This document shows, in pieces, positions 25,981-34,220 of a stretch of 64,000 bases of DNA. This DNA is from Sphingorhabdus contaminans. Lineage in GTDB: Bacteria; Pseudomonadota; Alphaproteobacteria; Sphingomonadales; Sphingomonadaceae. The notes under the pieces are model-generated. The model did no database searches. It saw only the letters and a program-made list of their open reading frames with translations, and was not told the origin of the DNA. Position 1 is the stretch's first letter; every line of letters starts with the position of its first letter. The translations under genes and the position numbers were made by a program. The DNA lies in NCBI RefSeq assembly GCF_007280415.1, contig NZ_VKKU01000002.1, forward strand, positions 1,405,501 through 1,469,500. The letters run 5' to 3'.

Positions 25981-26655
25981 CTACTTACGGACGAAATGGC
26001 TCGTTGTCCCGTCGGCAGACTGGAGTATTAATGCACCTTCGGCCGAAATCGTGAACGAGACTATAGTTTCGACCATTTTATGAAAGTTTTGCTCCTGGGT
26101 CATTATAGCCGGGGCACACAGCATTCGGGTGCTGATTAGCGGAGAGGTAACTTTTAACTTGCCTTCGGTGATCTGATAACTGGCGGAATAGCCATTGCAG
26201 CCAGATTTGCCGCCGATCTTACCGTCACTGCCAAGCATGAAAGTCAATTCGCTCCGATCAATGATCCCTTTGCCGTCTATGTCTTCAGCCTGCCACCAAA
26301 CATCTTTTAGCGTCGGTGCCGGCTTTGGCTGTGTTGGCCACTCTTGAACTTCCACCTGCTTGGTCTTCCGGTTGTAGAGGCATAGCATGCGGGCTTGCGC
26401 ACCATTCATATGAGCTTGCGGCCAGACGCCCTCGATCACCCGGGCTTCCACCAACAGCTTATCTGAAAAACGGATAGGAGAACTAGCTGTAGCACTAATG
26501 AGGCCTGACGACTTGATACATGCGGTTTGTGACAGATTATCGAGCTTAACGTTGTTATCGGGTGTCGTCGCATATGTCGGTGACATTTGGGCAATTGAAA
26601 ATGCGCAAATCATCATCGTGCTGTTAAATGTAGCCGTGAGAATTTTGTTGAGCAT
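25981..26655 (-). CDS. META-domain envelope protein
   Basis: 224 residues with a signal peptide (about 1-29, ending TYA). The C-terminal half (about 112-224) is a META/HslJ-type domain: WWQAEDIDGKGI, then GGKSGCNGYSASYQI and the paired cysteine in TRMLCAPAIM. META proteins are periplasmic or lipoprotein-like and linked to heat-shock, motility and stress functions, without a defined activity. It follows the CHASE2-EAL gene on the same strand after 115 bases and converges on the TetR gene. Confidence 0.83.
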   Translation of the reverse strand: MLNKILTATFNSTMMICAFSIAQMSPTYATTPDNNVKLDNLSQTACIKSSGLISATASSPIRFSDKLLVEARVIEGVWPQAHMNGAQARMLCLYNRKTKQVEVQEWPTQPKPAPTLKDVWWQAEDIDGKGIIDRSELTFMLGSDGKIGGKSGCNGYSASYQITEGKLKVTSPLISTRMLCAPAIMTQEQNFHKMVETIVSFTISAEGALILQSADGTTSHFVRK

Positions 26656-26770
26656 GGTTCACCATGGAAAACAACCGGAGAAAAGTCTCTTCTCACATTA
26701 ATGCTATTTTGATGAACTTGCTACAGCTACAGGCACTGTAGTCGCAACCGAGGTCATTTGGATGGAAAAT

Positions 26771-29176
26771 TTATCCAGTGCGCATATGACCCGTAGGGTA
26801 TGGGATTTCTGCAGTTATGCCGTCGGTTGGATGGAAGATCTGCATGCACCAGCGTTGCATGAACATCTCACGCGTAACCGGCTTACCGATGTACCATCCT
26901 TGTACCGTATCGCAGCCAAATTCCCGTAGCACATCCAGAGCGGCAATATCTTCGACGCCCTCGGCGACGACTTTAATCCCCAAGGCATGCGCCATTTCTA
27001 TAGAGGACCGCACCATGATTTTGTTGGCGTTGTCTGTGGCGATAAGTTTGACAAAACTCTGATCGATCTTGATTTCGTCTGCCGAGAAGCTTTTCAGATA
27101 TGTCAACGTGGATTGACCGGTGCCATAATCGTCAATCGACAGATGAGCTCCCAGACGCTTGAACTGGTCCAAGCTGGATACGGCCATTTCCTGCGACGAT
27201 AATGCTGCTGTCTCGGTCAGTTCAATGGTGAGTAATGATGGATCGATGCCACTCTCGCGGATGATGGATACAGCCCGTTTGGCAAATGCAGGATTGGACA
27301 GAAGGGACGCGGAGATATTGACGGCGCAACCCATTGGATTGCGGACGGAATTCCAGCGTTCGACATCTTCGACGACTTGCCGCAAAACGAAAAGTGTCAG
27401 TGTTTCCATCAGATTTTCATGTTCCAGAACAGGCACGAAAAGAGAAGGATTTACCGTGCCCTTTTCGGGATGCTCCCACCGAACAAGCGCCTCCGCTCCA
27501 TTCACGCGATTATCAATTAAACTGTATTTGGGTTGATAGCAGACTGATATCTGTCCGGTCATCAGCGCTTCTTCGAATTCCGACAAGATGAACAGTGATT
27601 GGTCAGTAACCTGTGCTAACCGGTCACTATGCCAAACAAGCCTTTTGCCAAGCTCGCCTGCACGCTTGGCCGCCAAGGTGGCCTGATTTGCCAAACCTTC
27701 GGCATCTTCGATGTCGCCGGTTGCAATGCCGTAGCATAAGGTCGCACGAACCGACCGACCACTTACAGGTATGGCTGTGTTGAACAACGAAGCACTTGCT
27801 TCGACTGTTGCTTCTACCGCCTCGCTATCTTGGATTTCGGTCTGCCAGCAGAAGCGTTCACGTCCTATGCGGTAAAGTTCACCAGGACCACTCGACAATT
27901 CAAGCCGATCGGCTACGGCCCGTACCAATTTCGTCGATTCGGCGCGATCAAGGGTTGCCACGATTTCGCCGAAGTTTGCGATTTCTGCGACAATTACCAC
28001 GCGGCCGCCCCCTAAACCGACCTGTTCTTGCCACGCCGTCAGATTGGGAAGCCCCGTCGCCCTATCAACACGGCGCTCAACCGAAATTTGTTTGGTAATA
28101 CCAATTACATATTGGGCCGCCATAGAACCCGCAAGCAATACCAAAGACGGGGTCACATCCAGATGCGCTAATTTGTATCGCTCAGCAAATAGTGGAAGAA
28201 CCAATATTGCGAGTGCGATCAGGAAGGACGGCACAATTCCTGTAGTGTTTCGCCTATCTGTCCATTTGATCGCCAGCAACACGCCGAGCAAGGTCATCAC
28301 AAGCATTGGCCATGGACCAAGCTCGGGAAGGTCCGTCCCTGCAATCAAGGTTTCAGCAGCCATTGCCTGGACCACAACACCCGGAATGACACCAAAACGG
28401 GATGTCGCATATCGGTCACCAAACTCAATGGCCGTTGCCCCGACAATCACTTTTTTACCATTCAAGTCTTGCCTATTAATCCGACCATCCAGCACGTCGA
28501 TGAAACTGTGACGAGGGATCGACGAAATCTCGATAGATTGGTCGATCTTGAATTCCTTAGTCACAGGCCCACTGACATCGCCCAATAGCGCACCGATTGA
28601 CGGTCTCGGCGTTGAATCGGTGACGGTGCCAAATGGATAGTTATTGACCTGACCATCGGCGTCCGGTCGGACGTTGACAGAACCGAGAAACGCGTTTTCA
28701 CGCAACATCGGAATAGGAAGATTTTCCAGATCGGCCTGAACCTTCCCGGTGCTTTGCGGCTGACGGAAAGTGGGAAGCACGACTTTTCCACCGGTTCGCC
28801 TGATCGCTGCTGCGAATTCTTCGTCGCCGTCGCGGGTCGAATAGGAGGAAAAGTCCACGTCAAAAACAATTTGAGCGACACCGGCCTTGTCCAATTCGTC
28901 GACCAACTGTGCATGATAGCCCCGGGGCCAGGGCCAGTTATCCAGCGCGGAAAGCGATTTTGCATCGATCTCGACAATATGTATGCGGCCACTGGCGGGT
29001 TTTGAATTAATCGTGTCACGACCGTTATGGAACAGCTGCTCGACCGGCCCTTCCGGACTGTAAAGTCCCAGCAGAACGGCAAGTATAAGTGAAATGCCGA
29101 TTGCTATTGGGCGAGCTTTGCGCGTCGAAATGCCCGTCCTTGCCAGACCATTTTTCAATGTTGACCGGAATGACAT
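26771..29176 (-). CDS. CHASE2 sensor with degenerate GGDEF and EAL phosphodiesterase
   Basis: 801 residues. One membrane span near 24-40 is followed by a periplasmic CHASE2 domain (about 45-280), three more spans (about 285-360), a GGDEF-like domain (about 370-515) and an EAL domain (about 530-785). The GGDEF site reads YRIGRERF, so cyclase activity is unlikely. The EAL domain keeps the expected residues: EALVRW, ELTE, DDYGTG, KIDQSF and VAEGVED, so it should hydrolyse cyclic di-GMP. It lies 105 bases after the FecR-repeat gene on the same strand, an association known for CHASE2 proteins, suggesting an envelope signal relayed through FecR. Confidence 0.88.
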   Translation of the reverse strand: MSFRSTLKNGLARTGISTRKARPIAIGISLILAVLLGLYSPEGPVEQLFHNGRDTINSKPASGRIHIVEIDAKSLSALDNWPWPRGYHAQLVDELDKAGVAQIVFDVDFSSYSTRDGDEEFAAAIRRTGGKVVLPTFRQPQSTGKVQADLENLPIPMLRENAFLGSVNVRPDADGQVNNYPFGTVTDSTPRPSIGALLGDVSGPVTKEFKIDQSIEISSIPRHSFIDVLDGRINRQDLNGKKVIVGATAIEFGDRYATSRFGVIPGVVVQAMAAETLIAGTDLPELGPWPMLVMTLLGVLLAIKWTDRRNTTGIVPSFLIALAILVLPLFAERYKLAHLDVTPSLVLLAGSMAAQYVIGITKQISVERRVDRATGLPNLTAWQEQVGLGGGRVVIVAEIANFGEIVATLDRAESTKLVRAVADRLELSSGPGELYRIGRERFCWQTEIQDSEAVEATVEASASLFNTAIPVSGRSVRATLCYGIATGDIEDAEGLANQATLAAKRAGELGKRLVWHSDRLAQVTDQSLFILSEFEEALMTGQISVCYQPKYSLIDNRVNGAEALVRWEHPEKGTVNPSLFVPVLEHENLMETLTLFVLRQVVEDVERWNSVRNPMGCAVNISASLLSNPAFAKRAVSIIRESGIDPSLLTIELTETAALSSQEMAVSSLDQFKRLGAHLSIDDYGTGQSTLTYLKSFSADEIKIDQSFVKLIATDNANKIMVRSSIEMAHALGIKVVAEGVEDIAALDVLREFGCDTVQGWYIGKPVTREMFMQRWCMQIFHPTDGITAEIPYPTGHMRTG

Positions 29177-29281
29177 TGCGGCAGCAAATCCTGTGCTTTT
29201 CTAAAGACTGCCAATTATGTGGCAGCATATCGCCACATCTAAATTAAATGCGTTGATGGTTCGCTAACACCGGACCAAAAG

Positions 29282-30652
29282 TTATGCGCGGGGCGGTTTA
29301 CCTCCATCTTTTCCGCCCTTGGGTGCGCCTTCGGGTTTGCCACCTACCGCATCCGGCTTTCCACCAGCGTTTCCGCCCGCATTACCGTTGCCGGGAGCCG
29401 CATCGGCTTTCCCACCGGCGTTTCCACCCGCATTGCCGTTGCCCGGAGCCGCATCAGCTTTCCAACCGGCGTTTCCGCCCGCATTGCCGTTGCCGGGAGC
29501 CGCGTCGGCATTTCCACCGGCGTTTCCACCCGCATTGCCGTTGCCGGGAGCCGCGTCGGCATTTCCACCGGCGTTTCCACCCGCATTGCCGTTGCCGGGA
29601 GCCGCATCGGCTTTCCCACCGGCGTTTCCACCCGCATTACCGTTGCCGGGAGCCGCATCGGAATTTCCACCGGCGTCTCCGCCCGCATTACCGTTGCCCC
29701 AGCTTCCGGATACCGCCCCAACAGCGGCATCTCCTGCATTTCCGCCCACATTATTTTTGCCGTCTGCGGTCGCACTGCTTATCCTTGCGGTCACATTTGT
29801 GTCGCGGATAATGCCCTGATAGCCCGAAATCAGACCGCCTGTAACCAAAGCGAGACTTACAGGATCGCTCGCAATGGGTGCAGCAATCTTACCAGAGAAT
29901 TCGGATTTTGAATTTGAATCCGCAGCTGCAGACCGGCCATTGTTGTTATCGCCTTTTGAAAGGGCTTCGGATGCCGATTTGCTCTCCTCAGCCTTCGTAC
30001 TGGCCGCTTTGGATTCGGTTGCCGAATTTTCGTTCGCGGGTGCTATAATGGCTGGAGAATCTGAACGAATGGCTGTTGCATCGTTGCCCATCACTTTCAG
30101 GAGCTTCAGATCATTTGCGTCGATCCTGCCGATACGTCCAGGTACAATTATATCCGACGCGCCGCCGTCCAGAGTCGACACTTCGACCCGGCCTTCTGTA
30201 ACCTGAACGGTCGCACCATTTTCAGCAACCGTTACGTTAAAGGTCGTGCCTTTCACGACAGCGGCCAGGTAAGGGGTTTTAACACCGAAATGCGGCGTTT
30301 CCTTTTTCTCGATTTTGAAAAGCGCGCTTCCGATCGACTGAAATATCTGCGTGATAGCACCGGATTCTTCCGGTTTGGTAATACGGACGCGGCTGTTGGG
30401 GCTGACGATGACATATTCTCCGCCGCGTACGATAACAGCCCGCCCGGTTGAACCTGTAGAGACGGCATCGCCTGCTTTCAAAGCCATTCCACGTGCGCCT
30501 GTGCGCACTTGACCGTTTGATTCAACTGAAACGGATCCGGTGCTTTCCGAGATCTGCCACGCCTTCGTGCTCGCCGCCGCCGGGGTCGACAGCACGAAGA
30601 GTGCAGCTATAGCCATAATCATCGCTTGGATGACGGAAAGATATTTACGCAC
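29282..30652 (-). CDS. FecR-domain protein with Gly/Asn-rich C-terminal repeats
   Basis: 456 residues from a GTG at 30652 with a GGGG-type site. A signal peptide (about 1-27) is followed by a FecR domain (about 35-170; GDAVSTGSTGRAVIV, VKGTTFNVTVAENGATVQVTEG read in parts), here periplasmic and without the cytoplasmic anti-sigma part. A Ser/Ala-rich stretch leads to seven copies of a 17-residue unit (listed separately) and a basic tail. It probably senses or organises the envelope together with the CHASE2-EAL protein encoded downstream. The divergent TpsB gene starts 180 bases away. Confidence 0.85.
   Translation of the reverse strand: MRKYLSVIQAMIMAIAALFVLSTPAAASTKAWQISESTGSVSVESNGQVRTGARGMALKAGDAVSTGSTGRAVIVRGGEYVIVSPNSRVRITKPEESGAITQIFQSIGSALFKIEKKETPHFGVKTPYLAAVVKGTTFNVTVAENGATVQVTEGRVEVSTLDGGASDIIVPGRIGRIDANDLKLLKVMGNDATAIRSDSPAIIAPANENSATESKAASTKAEESKSASEALSKGDNNNGRSAAADSNSKSEFSGKIAAPIASDPVSLALVTGGLISGYQGIIRDTNVTARISSATADGKNNVGGNAGDAAVGAVSGSWGNGNAGGDAGGNSDAAPGNGNAGGNAGGKADAAPGNGNAGGNAGGNADAAPGNGNAGGNAGGNADAAPGNGNAGGNAGWKADAAPGNGNAGGNAGGKADAAPGNGNAGGNAGGKPDAVGGKPEGAPKGGKDGGKPPRA
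29342..29698 (-). repeat. Seven tandem 51-bp repeats in the FecR gene
   Basis: Residues 319-437 of the FecR protein are seven copies of a 17-residue unit, consensus GNGNAGGNAGGNADAAP, with Lys, Ser or Trp changes in single copies. The DNA copies are close enough to suggest recent slippage or recombination. Low complexity and lack of spacers rule out CRISPR. Confidence 0.88.
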
Positions 30653-30833
30653 TGGCTTTGCCCCATTGATAGGATTTCAGAGGGCCAGTGTAACAAGCAA
30701 ATCTGACGAAACCCCGTCGAGAAGTGCCTAAGAACTGGTAAATATTATAAGCGTTTGGGTTAACGGCTGGGCAACTTGTTGGCTTTAAGAATTGTTTCCA
30801 CACAATATCAATTCACGGCTGATTCCTCGCTTA

Positions 30834-32516
30834 ATGACGCGAATTCACGGTTCTTTTTGCTTATGTTTTTTTGGTGCAATAATTGCGCCCTCGCCATTGT
30901 GTGCGCAGTTAAATGTAGCGGGTGACGGGGAGTGGCGGGCTTTTTTGCCCGCTGCGACGAAAGACGACACCCCCAATCGGAACGAGGTTAATGTTGAGGC
31001 GCCGCAATTGGTTCGCAGCGAAGCCGCTGTAGTCCCGCCAGAATCTTTGCCGGATAATTCCGGCGAGGGTATTCGTATAGGCTCCGTACTGATCGAGACG
31101 GACGACAGCGTTAATCACAACATTTTTGAAAAAGTTATCGAACCCTACCTCGGAAGTAATGCAAGCGGCGAAGACCTTGCCAAGCTGGCGCAAAAAATTG
31201 CAGAGATAGCTCGGTCGGAAGGTATGGTGCTGGCCAATGCCTATGTTCCCGAGCAGCAAATTGAGCTCGGCATCGTGCGTATAAAGCTGGATGCAGGTTC
31301 AATCGACAAAGTCAGGATCGAGGGATCGGCGAACAAGGCGTTGCACCGGCTGCTCGAGCCGTTGGTTGGTAAATTGGTATTGAAGCACGAGCTTGAGCGC
31401 CGCTTAATGCTCGCGAACAATATCCCTGAAATTGTCGTAAAACAGACTGAGTTGATTAACGAGAACGGGGCACGAGTCCTGATTGTAAGGGTCCAGCAGA
31501 GGAAAAAGACGAGCGGGCAGATCGTTGTCGACAATTTCGGGTCTAACAAGATCGGCCCGTTGCGCGCACGCCTTAGCGTCGAAGCGGTGGCGCTGTTCGA
31601 GGATTCGGACTCACTTAACGTGACCTTCCGGACCAATCCCGCCGAACCGCAGGAACTTTTGGCTGCGAGTGTGGTCTATGGTGTTGGTCTCGGTACAAAC
31701 GGCACTCGGGCAGAGGTGGCAACCGCATGGAGCGATAGTAATATCGATCCGAGTTCCGGATTTGGTAAGCGCAATGCTGGCAGCCGTTACGCCTCGCTTG
31801 CCGTCAATCATCCTGTTTACCGTTCGCGTAACGCCAATCTTTGGGCTGACGGACAAATTGAGTACCTGAAGGTCGATCAGGACAGTTTCGGTGCGGTGTT
31901 GCAAAGTGACACGGTTGTGACCTTATCGGTGGGACTTTCATCCTCTTATCGGTTGGGCGAAGGCTGGTTGCGGACGGGCACCCAGTTGCGGAAGGGCTTG
32001 GGTATATTCGGAGCTAACGGACCCTTGGATCCTTTTTCGTCGCGTGCGGATGCCGACGGCACTTTTACATTAGCACGCGCTTGGGTCAACTGGTCAGGTT
32101 ATGCTGTAGGTAACATGACGCTAAGAATGGCCGTGTCGGGTCAGTATTCGGCTGATCCGCTCTTGTCTTCAGAAGAAATGGGATTGGGTGGGGCCTACAC
32201 CGGGCGTGCCTTCGATTTCTATGAACGGTCCGGGGACAATGGCATACTGGCTCTGGCTGAGCTGGGATATGAACACTCGAACTCCAAAAGCTGGATTCGT
32301 CGCTTGCAACCTTATGTTTTCGTGGACGGAGGGTATGTGGGAAATTTCCGTGATGGTTATGGCTCCGGTACATTAGTGTCCGCAGGAACAGGCATACGCG
32401 CAGGGTTGGGTATATTCGATCTGCAGGTCGAAGCAGCGGCACCTGTCTACACTTCAGGTGCTATTTATAGCAGCGATGATCCCCGAGTAAATGTGCAGCT
32501 GGGCCTAGATTTTTAG
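30834..32516 (+). CDS. TpsB-type outer-membrane transporter (ShlB/FhaC family)
   Basis: 560 residues from the ATG at 30834, which begins a signal peptide (MTRIHGSFCLCFFGAIIA, cleavage after LCAQ); the frame to a TTG at 30792 is open but unlikely. POTRA domains occupy about 70-230 (GIRIGSVLIE, GMVLANAYVPEQQIELGIVRI read in parts), and the remainder is a beta-barrel ending in VQLGLDF with the terminal Phe of outer-membrane barrels. Such proteins secrete or activate large TpsA exoproteins. No TpsA gene is visible nearby. Divergent from the FecR gene. Confidence 0.88.
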   Translation: MTRIHGSFCLCFFGAIIAPSPLCAQLNVAGDGEWRAFLPAATKDDTPNRNEVNVEAPQLVRSEAAVVPPESLPDNSGEGIRIGSVLIETDDSVNHNIFEKVIEPYLGSNASGEDLAKLAQKIAEIARSEGMVLANAYVPEQQIELGIVRIKLDAGSIDKVRIEGSANKALHRLLEPLVGKLVLKHELERRLMLANNIPEIVVKQTELINENGARVLIVRVQQRKKTSGQIVVDNFGSNKIGPLRARLSVEAVALFEDSDSLNVTFRTNPAEPQELLAASVVYGVGLGTNGTRAEVATAWSDSNIDPSSGFGKRNAGSRYASLAVNHPVYRSRNANLWADGQIEYLKVDQDSFGAVLQSDTVVTLSVGLSSSYRLGEGWLRTGTQLRKGLGIFGANGPLDPFSSRADADGTFTLARAWVNWSGYAVGNMTLRMAVSGQYSADPLLSSEEMGLGGAYTGRAFDFYERSGDNGILALAELGYEHSNSKSWIRRLQPYVFVDGGYVGNFRDGYGSGTLVSAGTGIRAGLGIFDLQVEAAAPVYTSGAIYSSDDPRVNVQLGLDF

Positions 32517-32771
32517 ATAGCTAACTCGGCGACCACGGAATGCGGCGCGCCTATCCTGACATCAAAGCATATACTGAGGTAAAGGGCTCTTCTTTTCGTG
32601 CGTAAAGTTCTTTCGCGCTTCAGCTAACTTCAACGGTTCGTCGCACAATGGAGCCGTGCTAACCCCATATAAACGGCAAAATGCAATCGTGTTCATCTGC
32701 TAGAAAGGATGGAATCAACAGGCTGAATGCAAGGGTATGATAAGGCAATAGCCGTTTGAAGGAGTAATTAA

Positions 32772-33635
32772 ATGAATGTGATTTCCAATAGGACGGGATT
32801 TCCCGTCCTGCTTGCCGTGGCAACTGTTGCCTTTTCGGGTATGTCGTCCGCGCAATCAAATGACCCGACGATTGTAGTGGATGGCGTCGTCGCGCAAGAG
32901 ACGGCGGTGATGGCCAAAGGCCCGGACATAAAGGGTATCATCACGGCGCGCAGTGGTGACAAGCTGAAGATCACGACAGCCGATGGCAATGCAACTATCG
33001 TTTCCATCAATGAAGCCACGAAAATCAAATCAGGTGGCGGACTGCTGAGCAGCAAAAACAAACTCACATCAAGTGCATTGCTGAACGGTTTGCCGGTGAC
33101 TATCAAAACCTGGCAGTCAAGCGCCGGTCTGATCGCAAACCAGATCACTTTCCGTAACAATGACCTGAAAACAGCGACCATGATCCGCAACGGAACCGCC
33201 CAGCAATTTGAAGAACAGACCGCCGCAACCGAAGCATTGCGCGGACGTATGGGCGATATTGATAAATATAATATCAAGGGTACGACCAACGTCTATTTTG
33301 ACACCGGCAAGTATAATTTATCGCCTCGTGCAAAGGAAGAATTATGCGCGACCGCAGCATCAGCAGAGGCAACGGATAATGCTCTGATGCTTGTCGTTGG
33401 CTATACGGACTCAGTGGGAGACGAAGAGTATAACCAGATACTCAGTGAGAAGCGCGCAAGCAGCGTTATCAACTATCTGCAGCAAGCGTGCCGTTGGAAA
33501 CCTTATCGGATGCTCACGCCGACCGGTATGGCTGAGTCCGATCCCTTGGCCAGCAATGATACCGAAGAAGGCAAGGCACAAAATCGCCGTGTATCGGTAA
33601 ATATCCTGGTCAGCAAAGGGCTCGACGGCCTTTAA
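32772..33635 (+). CDS. OmpA-family peptidoglycan-binding protein
   Basis: 287 residues, ATG preceded by AAGGAG, with a signal peptide (about 1-28). Residues about 35-140 form a small beta domain resembling DUF5666 (GIITARSGDKLKITT). Residues about 170-285 are an OmpA C-terminal domain: NVYFDTGKYNL, VVGYTDSVGDEEYN, LSEKRASSVINYL and NRRVSVNIL, the residues that hold peptidoglycan. It is probably a periplasmic or outer-membrane-linked cell-wall anchor. A terminator follows its stop. Confidence 0.88.
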   Translation: MNVISNRTGFPVLLAVATVAFSGMSSAQSNDPTIVVDGVVAQETAVMAKGPDIKGIITARSGDKLKITTADGNATIVSINEATKIKSGGGLLSSKNKLTSSALLNGLPVTIKTWQSSAGLIANQITFRNNDLKTATMIRNGTAQQFEEQTAATEALRGRMGDIDKYNIKGTTNVYFDTGKYNLSPRAKEELCATAASAEATDNALMLVVGYTDSVGDEEYNQILSEKRASSVINYLQQACRWKPYRMLTPTGMAESDPLASNDTEEGKAQNRRVSVNILVSKGLDGL

Positions 33636-33643
33636 ATGTGAGG

Positions 33644-33671
33644 GGGGTGGGCGCGTCTCACCCCTTTTTTT
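33644..33671 (+). terminator. Rho-independent terminator after the OmpA gene
   Basis: GGGGTG (33644-33649) pairs with CACCCC (33659-33664), followed by seven T residues, nine bases after the OmpA stop codon. Confidence 0.75.
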
Positions 33672-33788
33672 GGTCCACTTCAATAGGCTGGACGCATCCA
33701 AACTGGTTTAGCGACCGTTTCTGCATTTACCCATATTCAATTGCGTGCTTGAAATAGTGAAGGCACGCAGCCGTAGAGGAGAATGTTG

Positions 33789-34145
33789 ATGCGCGTATTC
33801 AGCTCTGTTGTTGCCGCTTTCCTATTTGCCACAGCCGCTGCTGCAGATGTGCCACAACTGAGCGGCACTTGGACAGTGGACCTGTCCTCAGAGCCAGGCA
33901 AGCCGTATACAAAGCCAATGGTTCTTGAACTGAAAGCAGACGGAAGCGTGCAAGGCAGCTTCTATGAAAGCACCATAGAAGGTGGCCGCTGGAAAACAGA
34001 CCGCGGTCGGACGTGTGTCAGTTTCCGCACTACCGACGGTGTCGGCCCCTATCACAGCGCGGCCTGTCTGGTCCGGGATAAAGTCGAGGGTCAGACATGG
34101 GCTGAGCATCGCAACTTCCTGTTTAACTGGATTGCGACACGCTGA
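33789..34145 (+). CDS. Small secreted protein, unrecognised
   Basis: 118 residues from the second of two in-frame ATGs (33783 and 33789); the GAGGAG site is better spaced for the second. A signal peptide (MRVFSSVVAAFLFATAAAA) precedes a 98-residue beta-rich domain with a single cysteine pair (RTCVSF, SAACLV). The opening LSGTWTVDLSSEPGKPYTK resembles lipocalin-like proteins that detect or carry small molecules, but no family is claimed. Confidence 0.62.
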   Translation: MRVFSSVVAAFLFATAAAADVPQLSGTWTVDLSSEPGKPYTKPMVLELKADGSVQGSFYESTIEGGRWKTDRGRTCVSFRTTDGVGPYHSAACLVRDKVEGQTWAEHRNFLFNWIATR

Positions 34146-34220
34146 GAAAGAATAAACCGATCAGGGTTCTCCCGTTGCCCTAAGGCTAGCGCAGTATGAG
34201 CAGATTCCGCGCCTCGCTCT

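Noticed and set aside
29342-29698. CRISPR-like repeat array
   Set aside because: Repeats are contiguous 51-bp coding units with no unique spacers and stay in frame with the FecR gene.
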